A DNA stretch of 64,000 bases. Origin: Paenibacillus dendritiformis (GTDB taxonomy: Bacteria; Bacillota; Bacilli; Paenibacillales; Paenibacillaceae). The position numbers were made by a program, and so were the translations under genes. Under the pieces are notes generated by a model. The model was not told the origin of the DNA, did not search any database, and saw only the letters and a list, made by a program, of their open reading frames with translations. Each line of letters opens with the position of its first letter. The first letter of the stretch is position 1. Shown piece after piece: positions 8,561-17,591 of the stretch. The DNA is taken from contig NZ_AP025344.1 of assembly GCF_021654795.1 (NCBI RefSeq), positions 558,001-622,000 on the forward strand, written 5' to 3'.

Positions 8561-9463
8561 TTAGCTTTTCATTTTCGGATCCAGCGCGTCCCGCAGGCCG
8601 TCTCCCATCAAATTAAACCCGAGGACAGTCAACATGATGGATAACCCAGGGAATAATACGGTCCATGGCGCTTGAAGAATGTAGTTCCGGGATTCAGCCA
8701 GCATGGTTCCCCACTCCGATGCCGGAGCCTGCGCGCCCAAGCCCAGAAATCCCAATGCCGCGCATTCAAGGATAGCCGTCGCAATGGCCAGCGTGCCCTG
8801 CACGATGATAGGGGCCAGACTGTTCGGAAGAATGTGGTGGAAGATGACTCTGCCGTCTTTCATTCCAATGGCTTTCGCCGCTGCGATATATTCCTCTTCC
8901 TTGATAGCCAGCACTCTTGAACGGACCAACCTGCCAAAGGTCGGGATATTGATGATGGCAATGGCGATCAATGCATTTTGTAGGGATGGTCCCAATGTAG
9001 CCACAATGGCAATCGCTAGCAAAATGCTTGGGAAGGCCAGTAATATTTCAAAGAGTCTAGAGATAAACATGTCTAGCCATCTTCCGTAATACCCTGCTAT
9101 CAGGCCTAGTACCGATCCAGCAATGATGGACCCCGCAACAGAGACGAAGCCCACCCATAAAGACAGCCGGGCGCCATAAATGATCCGGCTCAGGATATCC
9201 CGCCCGTATTCATCCGTTCCAAACCAGTGCGCTGACGACGGGGCTAAATGCTTGTCAGTCAATTTTTGAGAATCATAGGAATAGGGAGCCAATAAATCCG
9301 CAAAAACAGCCAGAAAAAGAAAAAAGATGACGATGCCTACGCCGGCAAGGGCGGCTTTATTTTTCCTAAAACTTCTCCACCCATCCTTCCATGGCGAGAT
9401 GGAGGGTTCTTCGTTCACGGGGGGAGCCGCGATCGGCGGGGGATTGCTGACGATTTGGGCCAT
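8561..9463 (-). CDS. Peptide/nickel ABC transporter permease, DppC/OppC type
   Basis: The protein has 300 residues. It starts with a cytoplasmic N-tail and a first helix (about 38-60, LAGVGIVIFFLFLAVFADLL) and the OppC_N pattern, followed by LAPSSAHWFGTDEYGRDILSRIIYGAR. It contains the five-helix BPD_transp_1 core. The ATPase-coupling EAA loop is near EEEYIAAAKAIGMKDGRVIF. It is the last gene of the operon and lies 12 bases from the DppB-like gene. It would form a heterodimeric channel with that protein for oligopeptide or dipeptide uptake. Confidence 0.92.
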   Translation of the reverse strand: MAQIVSNPPPIAAPPVNEEPSISPWKDGWRSFRKNKAALAGVGIVIFFLFLAVFADLLAPYSYDSQKLTDKHLAPSSAHWFGTDEYGRDILSRIIYGARLSLWVGFVSVAGSIIAGSVLGLIAGYYGRWLDMFISRLFEILLAFPSILLAIAIVATLGPSLQNALIAIAIINIPTFGRLVRSRVLAIKEEEYIAAAKAIGMKDGRVIFHHILPNSLAPIIVQGTLAIATAILECAALGFLGLGAQAPASEWGTMLAESRNYILQAPWTVLFPGLSIMLTVLGFNLMGDGLRDALDPKMKS

Positions 9464-9475
9464 GACATTTCCCTC

Positions 9476-10480
9476 CTACTTATACTTAATTCTCGGATCG
9501 ATTGCCGCATACAGCAAATCGACGAACAGATTAATCATAATAAAGATGAAGGCAATGACTAAAATTCCAGATTGAATCACCGGATAATCGCGGTAATTAA
9601 TCGCATTGTAAATATAAGTGCCAATTCCCGGCCACCCGAATATGGTCTCCGTTAATATCGCCCCTCCGAGCAGCATGCCTGTCTGCAGACCGATGACGGT
9701 CACAACCGGAATTAACGCGTTTTTCAAGGAATGTTTGTACACCACCCAGAACATGCGCATTCCTTTGGCGCGGGCTGTGCGGATAAAATCGGAGCGCATC
9801 ACCTCGAGCATGGAGGATCTGGTCATTCGGGCTATGATCGCCATTGGAATCGTGGCCAAGGCAATGCCAGGCAAGATTAAATGACGGATCACCTCGATGA
9901 ATTGATCGAATCTCCTGTGCAGCAACGAATCAATCAAATATAAATTCGTGATCGCCTCCACGGGATCCCGTATATTATCGCGCCCGGTCGTCGGTAAAAG
10001 ATCCCATTTCAGCGCGACGATGTATTGTTCCATCAGGCCAAGCCAAAAAATAGGCATCGATACGCCGATAAGCGCGATAATCATGGCCACATAATCGAAC
10101 CATGAATTTTGGAACCATGCTGAAATAATCCCGGCATTTACGCCAATGACAACCGCAATAATCATAGCAATGACGGCAAGTTCGATCGTTGCTGCCAAGT
10201 AAGGCCAAATTTCCTCGGCGACTGGCGTTCTTGTTTTGAGGGAAACGCCCAAATCCCCTGTAAATAATCCGCCCAAGTATTTAAAAAATTGTACATACCA
10301 TGGCTGGTCTAATCCTAATTCCTTGGTCAGTGCCGCCACGGCATCCTTTGTGGCCTGCTGGCCAAGAATAAGCTGTGCCGGGTTGCCGGGAATGGCCCGA
10401 ATCATCATGAACACGATGAACGCCATTCCCAGAAGCACCGGAATTAAGGCTCCCAGCCGTTTCATTGTGAAAGAGAACAA
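9476..10480 (-). CDS. Peptide/nickel ABC transporter permease, DppB/OppB type
   Basis: The protein has 334 residues. The N-terminus is typical of the family (about 9-28, LGALIPVLLGMAFIVFMMIR, then AIPGNPAQLILG). Several membrane helices follow, with the coupling loop RSDFIRTARAKGMRMFWVVYKHSLKNAL, and the C-terminal LLYAAIDPRIKYK is a strong family signature. It partners the DppC-like permease and lies downstream of the binding-protein gene in the same minus-strand operon. Confidence 0.93.
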   Translation of the reverse strand: MFSFTMKRLGALIPVLLGMAFIVFMMIRAIPGNPAQLILGQQATKDAVAALTKELGLDQPWYVQFFKYLGGLFTGDLGVSLKTRTPVAEEIWPYLAATIELAVIAMIIAVVIGVNAGIISAWFQNSWFDYVAMIIALIGVSMPIFWLGLMEQYIVALKWDLLPTTGRDNIRDPVEAITNLYLIDSLLHRRFDQFIEVIRHLILPGIALATIPMAIIARMTRSSMLEVMRSDFIRTARAKGMRMFWVVYKHSLKNALIPVVTVIGLQTGMLLGGAILTETIFGWPGIGTYIYNAINYRDYPVIQSGILVIAFIFIMINLFVDLLYAAIDPRIKYK

Positions 10481-10595
10481 ATCTGCTCACCTCTTTTTCA
10501 ACCTGCTTGTAAAAAGGGAGGAGCATGATCCCGCCATACTCCTCATTGTCATGCTATTCTTCAGATAGCCGCATCCAGGGCCTCCCTCGCTGCGA

Positions 10596-12191
10596 TTATT
10601 GGATCGATACGTTCGTAAAGGCTTGAGATCCCGTTGGATGCGGGAAAAATCCTTGAATTTCTTTGATGCCTGCAAGCTGAGGCTTCGAGTGAGCCAGAGG
10701 AACCCAAGGCGCTTCCTCATGAATCATTTCCTGTGCTTTTTTGTACAGCTCATTGCGTTTATTCTCATCAGGATTGGATTGCGCTTCGATCAGGATGTCA
10801 TGCAATTCGTCATTGCTGTAACGCGAGTAATTGTTCGATCCGATGTTGTCTTTATCCAATAATGTATATAAGAAGTTATCGGCGTCCCCATTATCTCCCG
10901 TCCAGCCAAGCATAAACGTTGGTGCTTCTCCGGCTTGCACCTTCTCTAGGTAAGTGCCCCAGTCAAACGTTACGATGTTTGCTTTAATATTGACTTCCTT
11001 CAATGCAGCTTGAATCGCTACTGCTATTTTTTGGCCATCCGGCATATAAGGTCTCGCCACAGGCATTGCCCACAGGTCCATTTCAAAGCCGTTTTCCAAT
11101 CCGGCCGCTTTCAGTAATGCTTTGGCTTTCTCCACGCTATATTCATAGTCGACGATGTCGTCATTATAACCGCTGATGGATGGCGGCATCGGGTTTTTGG
11201 CGGGCTCTGCCGTTCCTTCGTAAAAGTTGGCGATCAAGGCTTCTTTGTTAATGAGATGGCTGATTGCCTGACGGACTTCTTTTTTATCAAAAGGGGCCTT
11301 TTCCGTATTGAAGCCAAAGTAGCCTACGTTCATCGACGGTCTTTCGAATAGCTGCAATTTGCTGTTTCCTTTTACTTGACCCAGATCGCTAGGGTTTAGG
11401 CCATCCATCAAATCAAGCTCGCCTTTCATCAGGGCATTAAGCCGGGCCGAGTTGTCGGCAATGACCTTGAACTTTACGCCGTCTAGCTTGGGAAGGCCGG
11501 CTTGCCAGTAATCTTCATTTTTGACAAGCTCGATCGTGTCATTCGCTTTCCATGATTTAAATTTGAACGGCCCTGTTCCCACCGGGTTTTTCGTAAAATC
11601 ATCCCCGTATTTCTCTAGCGCATTAGGGCTGGCGATCGCAAACATGCTCATCGCCAGGTTCTTCAAGAATGGAGCTTGCGGACGATTCAAAGTGAACACC
11701 ACGGTATGCTCGTCTTTCGCTTTTACCTCTTTAATGACATGACCGGGATCCCCTTCAAATCCGCCGAACATGGAAGAGTAGTAGGAAAATTTGGCTGCGT
11801 CTTTACTTCGGGCCCAGCGTTGGAAGTTGGTTGCGACCGCTTCCGCGTTGAAGTCCGTACCATCGTGAAACGTTACGTCTTTCCGCAGGTGAAACGTGTA
11901 GGTCAAGCCATCTTCGGCAACTTCCCACTTTTCCGCAAGTCCTGGTTCGATCTCCGTATTTTCTGTTTTATACTTTACAAGCGTTTCATAAATTTGCTGG
12001 GTGACAATAAAGGATTCCCCTTCTGTGGTGATGGCCGGATCAAGCGCTGTGGAATCCGCTCCTCTTCCATAGATAAGTGTTCCGCCGCTTTCCGATTCAT
12101 TGGTCTTGCTTTGTGTCCCGTTGTTGCATCCAGCGAGCGCAACAGACAGGATCAGCAGGCAAGTCAATAAGAGCCAACCGGTTTTCTTCAT
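10596..12191 (-). CDS. Peptide-binding lipoprotein, family 5 extracellular solute-binding protein
   Basis: The protein has 531 residues. A lipoprotein signal ends at the lipobox ALAG-C22, so the protein is membrane-anchored and faces the outside. The SBP_bac_5 body shows GGTLIYGRGADSTALDPA, the strongly conserved GLAEKWEVAEDGLTYTFHLRKDV, and DGTDFNAEAV. It captures di- or oligopeptides for the adjoining permeases. The middle position in the operon fits. The closest analogues are DppE/OppA-type proteins, but substrate specificity cannot be decided by eye. Confidence 0.93.
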   Translation of the reverse strand: MKKTGWLLLTCLLILSVALAGCNNGTQSKTNESESGGTLIYGRGADSTALDPAITTEGESFIVTQQIYETLVKYKTENTEIEPGLAEKWEVAEDGLTYTFHLRKDVTFHDGTDFNAEAVATNFQRWARSKDAAKFSYYSSMFGGFEGDPGHVIKEVKAKDEHTVVFTLNRPQAPFLKNLAMSMFAIASPNALEKYGDDFTKNPVGTGPFKFKSWKANDTIELVKNEDYWQAGLPKLDGVKFKVIADNSARLNALMKGELDLMDGLNPSDLGQVKGNSKLQLFERPSMNVGYFGFNTEKAPFDKKEVRQAISHLINKEALIANFYEGTAEPAKNPMPPSISGYNDDIVDYEYSVEKAKALLKAAGLENGFEMDLWAMPVARPYMPDGQKIAVAIQAALKEVNIKANIVTFDWGTYLEKVQAGEAPTFMLGWTGDNGDADNFLYTLLDKDNIGSNNYSRYSNDELHDILIEAQSNPDENKRNELYKKAQEMIHEEAPWVPLAHSKPQLAGIKEIQGFFPHPTGSQAFTNVSIQ

Positions 12192-12218
12192 AAAATCCCC
12201 CTATCATTGTAATCGTTT

Positions 12219-13208
12219 TCAATTTATGTCTACGCGGACTTGTTCGTATAAATGACAAGCCACGTAATGACCGGGTTCACATTCACTTAGTTGCGGCCGG
12301 GCCGCCGAACACGGTTCAAATGCCTTCGGACACCTCGTATGAAACGGACACCCCGCTGGCGGGTTAACCGGACTTGGCACATCACCCTCCAAGATAATCG
12401 GTTCCCTCCGGCAGGTAACATCCGCGATGGGAACGGCTGATAATAACGCTTGGGTGTAGGGATGAAGCGGCTTGTCGTATAAATCTTCCGCGTCGGATAT
12501 TTCGACCAGTTGACCCAAGTACATAACGCCTACCCGATCGCTGATATGACGAACAACGCCTAAGTCATGCGCGATGAATAGATAGGTGAGCTCATATTCT
12601 TGCTGCAGATCCTGAAGAAGATTCAATACTTGCGACTGGATCGATACGTCCAGAGCGGATACCGGCTCATCGGCGATAATAAGCTTCGGGTGAATGGCGA
12701 GCGCCCTTGCTATGCCGATTCGCTGCCGTTGTCCGCCGCTGAACTGGTGGGGGTAACGGGATGCGTGGAAGCTGTTCAGGCCAACGGCTTCCAATAATTC
12801 GTTTACTCTTCGTTTTCGTTCTGACTTGTCCTTTACGCCATGGACAATGAGCGGTTCCTCCAGGATTTTTCCGATCGTATGACGCGGGTTTAATGAGGCG
12901 AAGGGGTCTTGAAAGACCATTTGCATGTTACGTCGCATCTTCCTCAGTTCATTGCCGGACAGCTTGGTAATATCCTGTCCTTCGAAATAAATGCGTCCTT
13001 CGCTCGGCTCAAGAAGTCTGAGCAGCATTCTTCCCGTCGTGGACTTCCCGCAGCCGCTCTCGCCGACAAGCCCGAGAGTCTCCCCTCTGTTGATATGAAA
13101 GGATAATCCGTCTACGGCTTTTACCGCGCCTACGGTTTTCCCCAGAGGACCTCCTTTTATCGGAAAATGCATTTTCAAGTTTTCAACTTGAACTAATGGC
13201 TGAGTCAT
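12219..13208 (-). CDS. Peptide ABC transporter ATPase, DppF/OppF type
   Basis: The protein has 329 residues. It has Walker [10 protein letters not shown], the ABC signature FSGGQRQR, Walker [13 protein letters not shown] and a switch histidine in [11 protein letters not shown]. The C-terminal oligopeptide/dipeptide domain (about 260-320) has the cysteine-rich [20 protein letters not shown], as expected for a subunit that can carry an iron-sulfur cluster. It overlaps the preceding ATPase gene by 26 bases. It would power uptake together with the DppD-like subunit. Confidence 0.94.
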   Translation of the reverse strand: MTQPLVQVENLKMHFPIKGGPLGKTVGAVKAVDGLSFHINRGETLGLVGESGCGKSTTGRMLLRLLEPSEGRIYFEGQDITKLSGNELRKMRRNMQMVFQDPFASLNPRHTIGKILEEPLIVHGVKDKSERKRRVNELLEAVGLNSFHASRYPHQFSGGQRQRIGIARALAIHPKLIIADEPVSALDVSIQSQVLNLLQDLQQEYELTYLFIAHDLGVVRHISDRVGVMYLGQLVEISDAEDLYDKPLHPYTQALLSAVPIADVTCRREPIILEGDVPSPVNPPAGCPFHTRCPKAFEPCSAARPQLSECEPGHYVACHLYEQVRVDIN

Positions 13209-14190
13209 GGAGGCCGGCTCCTTTCCCGTCTTCGTACAACCAGCAACTCACCTTTTGTCCGTTATCGAAGCTCTGTAATGAGGGCTCTTCACTCACGCAT
13301 CGTTCCGCTGCATGCGCGCAACGCGGGGCAAAGGAGCAGCCCTGTCTGTGAGAGCCCGGCTTTGGAACCTGCCCCGGTATCGAATAGAGTCTTTTCTTTT
13401 TCGCTCGCATGTCCGGAACCGATTGGATGAGACCGATGGTGTAAGGATGCTTGGGATGTTGAAAAATCGTTCGAACTTCGCCTTCTTCCACAATCTTGCC
13501 GGCATACATAACGGCCATTCGCTGGCACATGTCCGCCACAACGCCTAAATCATGCGTAATCATCATTATCGCCGTCTTTGTGTCCTGATTTAATTTCTTC
13601 ATCAGCTCAAGGATTTGGGCTTGAATCGTCACATCCAACGCGGTAGTCGGTTCATCCGCGATAAGCAGCTCGGGTTCGCACATCATGGCCATGGCGATCA
13701 TGACCCTCTGCCTCATGCCGCCAGAGAGTTGATGAGGATATTCATTCATTAAGGCCTCTGCTCTTCCCAGCCCTACCTGCTTCATTATTTCTACCGCTCT
13801 GGCCTTCGCTCGTTTTTTATCTGCTTTTTTATGAATTCTTAGCGATTCGGTTAATTGATCCCCGATCGTAAATAAAGGGTTCAGGCTGGTCATTGGCTCC
13901 TGAAAGATCATGGAAATGTTGTTGCCGCGGATTTTCCGCATCTTCGCTTCCGAGAATATGGGGAGCGTTTCCCCTTTAAACTCGATCTCTCCGCTAACCT
14001 TTCCCGTTCTTGCCGGGATAAGTCCCATAAGCGATAAGGACGTTACACTCTTGCCGCATCCGGACTCTCCGACAATCCCCAATATCTCGCCGGGATCAAG
14101 ATGAAAACTAACCGAATTGACAACGGGAACGACGCCGACATCCGTCTGAAAGCTTATACTTAACTTCTTCACTTCAATAATTGGAGACAT
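13183..14190 (-). CDS. Peptide ABC transporter ATPase, DppD/OppD type
   Basis: The protein has about 335 residues from the ATG at 14190, which has a GGAGGAG site 8 bases upstream; a longer TTG start at 14223 is less likely. Motifs are Walker [10 protein letters not shown], signature LSGGMRQR, Walker [13 protein letters not shown], and the C-terminal [16 protein letters not shown] cysteine cluster. It is the first gene of the operon, which is transcribed in the order D-F-binding protein-B-C. The order places both ATPases ahead of the binding protein. Confidence 0.94.
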   Translation of the reverse strand: MSPIIEVKKLSISFQTDVGVVPVVNSVSFHLDPGEILGIVGESGCGKSVTSLSLMGLIPARTGKVSGEIEFKGETLPIFSEAKMRKIRGNNISMIFQEPMTSLNPLFTIGDQLTESLRIHKKADKKRAKARAVEIMKQVGLGRAEALMNEYPHQLSGGMRQRVMIAMAMMCEPELLIADEPTTALDVTIQAQILELMKKLNQDTKTAIMMITHDLGVVADMCQRMAVMYAGKIVEEGEVRTIFQHPKHPYTIGLIQSVPDMRAKKKRLYSIPGQVPKPGSHRQGCSFAPRCAHAAERCVSEEPSLQSFDNGQKVSCWLYEDGKGAGLHDSAISSS

Positions 14191-14222
14191 CAAGCACTCT
14201 CCTCCTCTTGAACAGGTGATCA

Positions 14223-14228
14223 ATTATA
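14223..14228 (-). promoter_or_regulatory. Candidate -10 element of the peptide-transporter operon
   Basis: On the minus strand this is a perfect TATAAT, about 33 bases before the chosen start of the first ATPase gene. No convincing -35 lies 16-18 bases upstream, so the promoter would be weak or activator-dependent. Confidence 0.35.
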
Positions 14229-14633
14229 TGCACGACTATGCAGTTGACATGAGTAATTGGCAATCTTGACGAATAAGAGCGGTCCGAGCAATCATGGAAG
14301 GAAATGGATTTTACAGAGCACAGAGCGTTATCCAATCCAACCCATTACAGGTCATGGATGACTATCTAAGTTCAGCGCTACCAATCGAAGGTTGAAGGGA
14401 GTGAATATGCGCGGGAGCGCCTTAGCAGACAAGGAAGTTCTACTCAAGGCGATATTCCAGCCGTTGGCTGGAGCATGATCTCATATTCTTTGAGGTATGT
14501 TGAAGCAGGCCGAAGTTTTCTGGTTTTTATTAGGAATCCTATGATTAACAGTAATTATTGCATTTTTCTGAAAGAATGACAATCTTTATTTTTGATATTT
14601 TTAAATTGAATTGTCCGGATCGATCGTTGTTTT
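14229..14633. other. Non-coding stretch between the peptide transporter and a small secreted protein
   Basis: These are about 400 bases without a supported gene. A 33-codon plus-strand frame beginning MEGNGFYRAQS and ending just before 14400 has no recognisable homologue and no convincing ribosome-binding site. The 3' half is very A/T-rich (from about 14510), which fits a promoter region for the small secreted protein. It may be a remnant of a lost gene. Confidence 0.4.
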
Positions 14634-14942
14634 ATGACTGTGAAGAAGATTGTTGCTATGTCAGTACTATCGTTATCATTATTGGCTGTTTCATTCTCTG
14701 GTGCGTCTACTGTTTTAGCTGCCTCATCTCTTCCAAAGTCTCCAATTACCACACTTGCAAAACAGAAGTTTGTTACTGTTAAGAAATATTATAAAAAAGG
14801 GGAGGCAATCCCTACCCAAATTACTTATGCGGAAAATGGATGGTATGGAAAACTAACCTTAGCCAAACCTCCGGTAGAGATAACGAAAGGACATTGGGAA
14901 GCGACTTATAGTGGAACTGTATATTATGAACATGAAAGTTAA
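14634..14942 (+). CDS. Small secreted protein of unknown function
   Basis: The protein has 102 residues. It has a clear signal peptide (MTVKKIVAMSVLSLSLLAV..., cleavage probably after TVLA near residue 29). The mature part has about 73 residues, is basic in its N-terminal half (KYYKKGE) and carries aromatic residues (ENGWYGKL, YSGTVYYEH). I do not recognise the family. No good ribosome-binding site precedes the ATG, so the start is uncertain. The gene is A/T-rich compared with its neighbours, which suggests separate acquisition. A strong terminator follows. Confidence 0.6.
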   Translation: MTVKKIVAMSVLSLSLLAVSFSGASTVLAASSLPKSPITTLAKQKFVTVKKYYKKGEAIPTQITYAENGWYGKLTLAKPPVEITKGHWEATYSGTVYYEHES

Positions 14943-14967
14943 ATAAAATAACCGGAAGAACCGATGA

Positions 14968-15007
14968 AAAAGAGCTCCGCTGGCGGGCCGCTGGCGGGGC
15001 TCTTTTC
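14968..15007 (+). terminator. Intrinsic terminator after the small secreted protein gene
   Basis: AAAGAGCTCCGC (from about 14970) pairs with GCGGGGCTCTTT (from about 14995) with one G-T wobble, and ends in a T-rich tail. It begins about 25 bases after the stop codon. Confidence 0.8.
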
Positions 15008-15093
15008 TTATGATGAAGTTGAGGAGGCCGTGACAATAAAAGTTGCGCATGCCCCATGGATCCCACAAGCCCTGCTCCTTCAGCAGGTTTTTT

Positions 15094-15135
15094 TAATCCA
15101 CAGTTTACCCACAATGTATCCACATCTTATCCACA
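15094..15135 (+). repeat. Four direct DnaA-box-like 9-mers at exact 11-bp spacing
   Basis: Four 9-mers in the same orientation begin at 15094, 15105, 15116 and 15127: TAATCCACA, TTACCCACA, GTATCCACA and TTATCCACA. The last is a perfect match to the DnaA box TTATNCACA and each of the others differs at one position. The step is 11 bp each time, about one helical turn, so all sites would face the same side of the DNA. No replication genes are near. It could be an extra-oriC DnaA-box cluster that titrates DnaA or influences nearby transcription. Confidence 0.7.
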
Positions 15136-15472
15136 TGGCAGTTCTGGGGGACAGATTGGGCACAGACTCAACGCCAATACATAGAATGAAGGGAATCCGA
15201 TTCCAGGCAGAAAAGAAAGAACCCTTGATATACAAGGGGGTAAGCATGTAGTACACTCTATTTCAAGCACATTCTAATCTATGAGGAACGGGAACTTCGT
15301 AACAACAATTGCAGTGAGCAGACCTTTCAACTGTAATCTTCGCTTGCATTGTTGCAGAACATTTATGCCCCTTTTCCTCGTAGCAATTATCATAACCACC
15401 TAGTAGGTTACCCAGATGTGATTCCCGTAATATAAGTACATAGGTTAAACAGTTCATGGGAGGAAACAACGG
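15136..15472. other. Intergenic stretch before the GNAT gene
   Basis: These are about 340 bases with no gene I can support. There is a short hairpin near 15220-15240 (CCCTTG/CAAGGG) without a T-tract. A minus-strand frame (about 15263-15420) encodes a cysteine-rich segment (DNCYEEKGHKCSA, HCNCC), but it has no start codon with a ribosome-binding site. Confidence 0.4.
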
Positions 15473-15898
15473 ATGACGACGGAAGTAAGATTGGCCACGA
15501 CGGACGACGCGGAGGCGCTCTCCAGATTGAATCAAGCCTTTAACGGCGGGGAGCGGCGGCCCGTATCAGAGATTATCGAGAGTATGAACAAGAGCGGCGA
15601 ATTCATTGCGGTGGCGGCCATGAACGGGAAAGTGGTCGGCTTTGCCTGCGCGCAACGTTTTGCATCGTTTTGTTACCGGGAAGCGCAAGGGGAAATTACG
15701 GAAATGTATGTGGAACTTTCGGCCCGGAGAAAGGGATTGGCCGTCTCTATGATCACATTACTAGAGGAGAAGCTGGCAGCCTGTGGGGTGAAGAATATAA
15801 AGATATTAACAGGCAGCGACAACGACGCCGCCATTAAAACCTATGAACGCTGCGGCTATGTACAGGATGATGAGCTTCTTTTGCAAAAAAAGATATAA
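15473..15898 (+). CDS. GNAT-family N-acetyltransferase
   Basis: The protein has 141 residues with a GNAT fold. The N-terminal strand is EVRLATTDDAEALSRLN, the central strand EITEMYVELSARRKGLAVSMI gives the acetyl-CoA-binding R/K-x-x-G-x-A region, and the C-terminal KILTGSDNDAAIKTYERCGY is typical of motif B. It would transfer an acetyl group from acetyl-CoA to an amine; the substrate is unknown. The ATG at 15473 has GGGAGG about 9 bases upstream. The next gene follows after 24 bases, so the two probably share an mRNA. Confidence 0.85.
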   Translation: MTTEVRLATTDDAEALSRLNQAFNGGERRPVSEIIESMNKSGEFIAVAAMNGKVVGFACAQRFASFCYREAQGEITEMYVELSARRKGLAVSMITLLEEKLAACGVKNIKILTGSDNDAAIKTYERCGYVQDDELLLQKKI

Positions 15899-15922
15899 CC
15901 GGGTTGATGGGGGAATAAGAAA

Positions 15923-16525
15923 ATGAAAGAGTGTACATTATTCAGGGATAATTTTGTCATTATAACAGGCGGCCCTGGCGCAGGGAAAACGACATTGTTA
16001 CAGGAAATGCAAAGACAAGGCTACCCGTATGTTCCCGAAGTCGCACGGGAGATTATTCAAGCGGAGATGTCTTCCCATGGCGATGCGTTGCCTTGGCGAA
16101 ACGCAATCAAGTATCGCGATATCATGTTGGAGAAGTCTGTCGAAAGTTACCACGCTGCGCAGTCGAATGATCCTGGACACCTATTGTTTTTTGACAGAGG
16201 CATCCCCGACACTTTGGCATATTCCTATTTGATCGATGCTCCGGCTTCGGAGGAACTGGAGTCTGCTGCTCGCAAATACAGGTATAACAATCAAGTATTT
16301 ATTTTGCCGCCCTGGGAAGAAATTTATCAGACCGATCGCGAAAGAGTGCAGGATTTTAAAGAGGCGCAGGCAACGTATGAAATCATGTATGAAACATATC
16401 AACGGCTTGAATATGAACTGATGGTCGTACCCAAATTGCCGGTTGAACAGAGGGCGGAGTTTGTTCTGAAGCATACTCGTTCAGGCTTCACTGGCGTCGC
16501 CCCCAAGAACGGTAATCGGAAATAG
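15923..16525 (+). CDS. AAA_28-like P-loop ATPase/kinase
   Basis: The protein has 200 residues. It starts with a P-loop (about 13-24, VIITGGPGAGKTTLL), then YPYVPEVAREIIQ and a Walker-B-like FFDRGIPDTLAYSY (about 90-104), as seen in small ATPases of the AAA_28 group, which resemble nucleoside or small-molecule kinases. The function is unknown. It lies directly behind the GNAT gene and ends at a clear terminator. Confidence 0.78.
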   Translation: MKECTLFRDNFVIITGGPGAGKTTLLQEMQRQGYPYVPEVAREIIQAEMSSHGDALPWRNAIKYRDIMLEKSVESYHAAQSNDPGHLLFFDRGIPDTLAYSYLIDAPASEELESAARKYRYNNQVFILPPWEEIYQTDRERVQDFKEAQATYEIMYETYQRLEYELMVVPKLPVEQRAEFVLKHTRSGFTGVAPKNGNRK

Positions 16526-16532
16526 ACGAAAG

Positions 16533-16575
16533 AAAGCCATTTCGAGAGGAAGACTTCTCGATAATGGCTTTTTGT
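16533..16575 (+). terminator. Intrinsic terminator after the GNAT/ATPase pair
   Basis: AAGCCATT followed by TCGAGA pairs with TCTCGA and AATGGCTT (one unpaired base), with a loop near 16550, ending in TTTTT. The stem is long and bidirectional-looking; it may also serve the convergent lipoprotein gene. Confidence 0.82.
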
Positions 16576-16612
16576 CAACGATGGGGACGATGGCTGAATC
16601 AGGAGTCAGAAA

Positions 16613-17419
16613 TTACAGGAACTGTACATACAGATTTCCAACCGGAGTATCCCTATGCTGATAAACTTTGATATACTCCTTTTCATGGGCAACTTGATAG
16701 GCAGAATGCTCATCCAGGTGAAAGGGGACGACATATACAAACTGTTCTTTGGATATCGTTGCCTCCCGAGTCTGGTAGGCAATCATGCTGAATGTTCCAG
16801 AGAGGGGAACAGGTCCGCTAGTCTCTCCTTGCCAACCGAACCCTTTTCCTTCAAAGAAAGGCGTTGGTTCGATATTGCCTTGAAACGATGCGTAATCTTC
16901 GGCATATGCCAGTTGGCCATCGGCGCCTAACAAAGCGTAGGGCCGGTGGATCAACGTGTCAGGCAGCGGGCGCGACCATTCAAAGGAACCGATTAGCCGC
17001 GCTTCTGTAGGATAGGTTTGCCCGTCGTTTTCTTCGATGATCAGATATAATGAAAGCCGGTACAGTTCGTTCATTATCTCTGTAGAAAGGGAATGAAATC
17101 GCTCTTTATCGACAGGGATGAGTTGATTACGTTCCGGATCATAGGAGAAATAGAACTGTTTCCCTATCGCCCGGGTAGATTGAATGCCTAAAGAAGACCA
17201 TTCCTTCCTCAAGAAGGGGCTTGCCTCGCGAAAACTATGGTCAGGATCAAAGGGGGAGGCAAGCTGCTCCTCTTTGATCACATACCGAAATTGATTGCCA
17301 TAGGATAGTATGAATTCATCCTTCGCGACATTTTCTTCTTCCATCCCCGGATCACGATGGCAGCCAGCCGCAAACATGATAGAGATAACGAGCAAAGCAA
17401 AAAGAGGCAGGCGTGGCAT
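16613..17419 (-). CDS. Lipoprotein of unknown function
   Basis: The protein has about 268 residues. It starts MPRLPLFALLVISIMFAAG-C20, a lipoprotein signal, so it should be anchored outside the membrane. The rest has no motif I recognise; it is rich in acidic and aromatic residues, and central phrases such as LIGSFEWSRPLP and FSYDPERNQLIPV suggest a beta-rich domain. The ATG at 17419 has GGAGGTGAT placed 7 bases upstream; a longer in-frame start at 17458 exists but lacks such a site. It appears monocistronic. Confidence 0.65.
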   Translation of the reverse strand: MPRLPLFALLVISIMFAAGCHRDPGMEEENVAKDEFILSYGNQFRYVIKEEQLASPFDPDHSFREASPFLRKEWSSLGIQSTRAIGKQFYFSYDPERNQLIPVDKERFHSLSTEIMNELYRLSLYLIIEENDGQTYPTEARLIGSFEWSRPLPDTLIHRPYALLGADGQLAYAEDYASFQGNIEPTPFFEGKGFGWQGETSGPVPLSGTFSMIAYQTREATISKEQFVYVVPFHLDEHSAYQVAHEKEYIKVYQHRDTPVGNLYVQFL

Positions 17420-17591
17420 TCCATCACCTCCGCTATTCGTTAAATGAATCATGTTCATCTTCCTCCTCCGGGGTCGCCTCGCACCACCCTTTATTTACAT
17501 GTTAATATTCCTCCATTTTTAATAAATTCCTTTTTTTCGCCGTTGAACCCTGCCGCAGCAGCGGGACAACCCGCTGGCCCGGCATCGTCTG

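Noticed and set aside
14278..14400. Remnant of a transposase or mobile element in the intergenic region
   Set aside because: A short frame is present, but I could not recognise any transposase motif or terminal inverted repeats.
15094..15135. A plasmid replication origin with iterons
   Set aside because: No replication initiator gene, A/T-rich unwinding element or partition genes lie near. The neighbours look chromosomal.
14964..15251. 95-codon plus-strand reading frame after the small secreted protein
   Set aside because: It begins inside a clear terminator hairpin and spans the DnaA-box array; the protein has no family features.
15263..15535. Cysteine-rich minus-strand reading frame
   Set aside because: It has no start codon with a ribosome-binding site and overlaps the GNAT gene start, so it is not supported as a gene.
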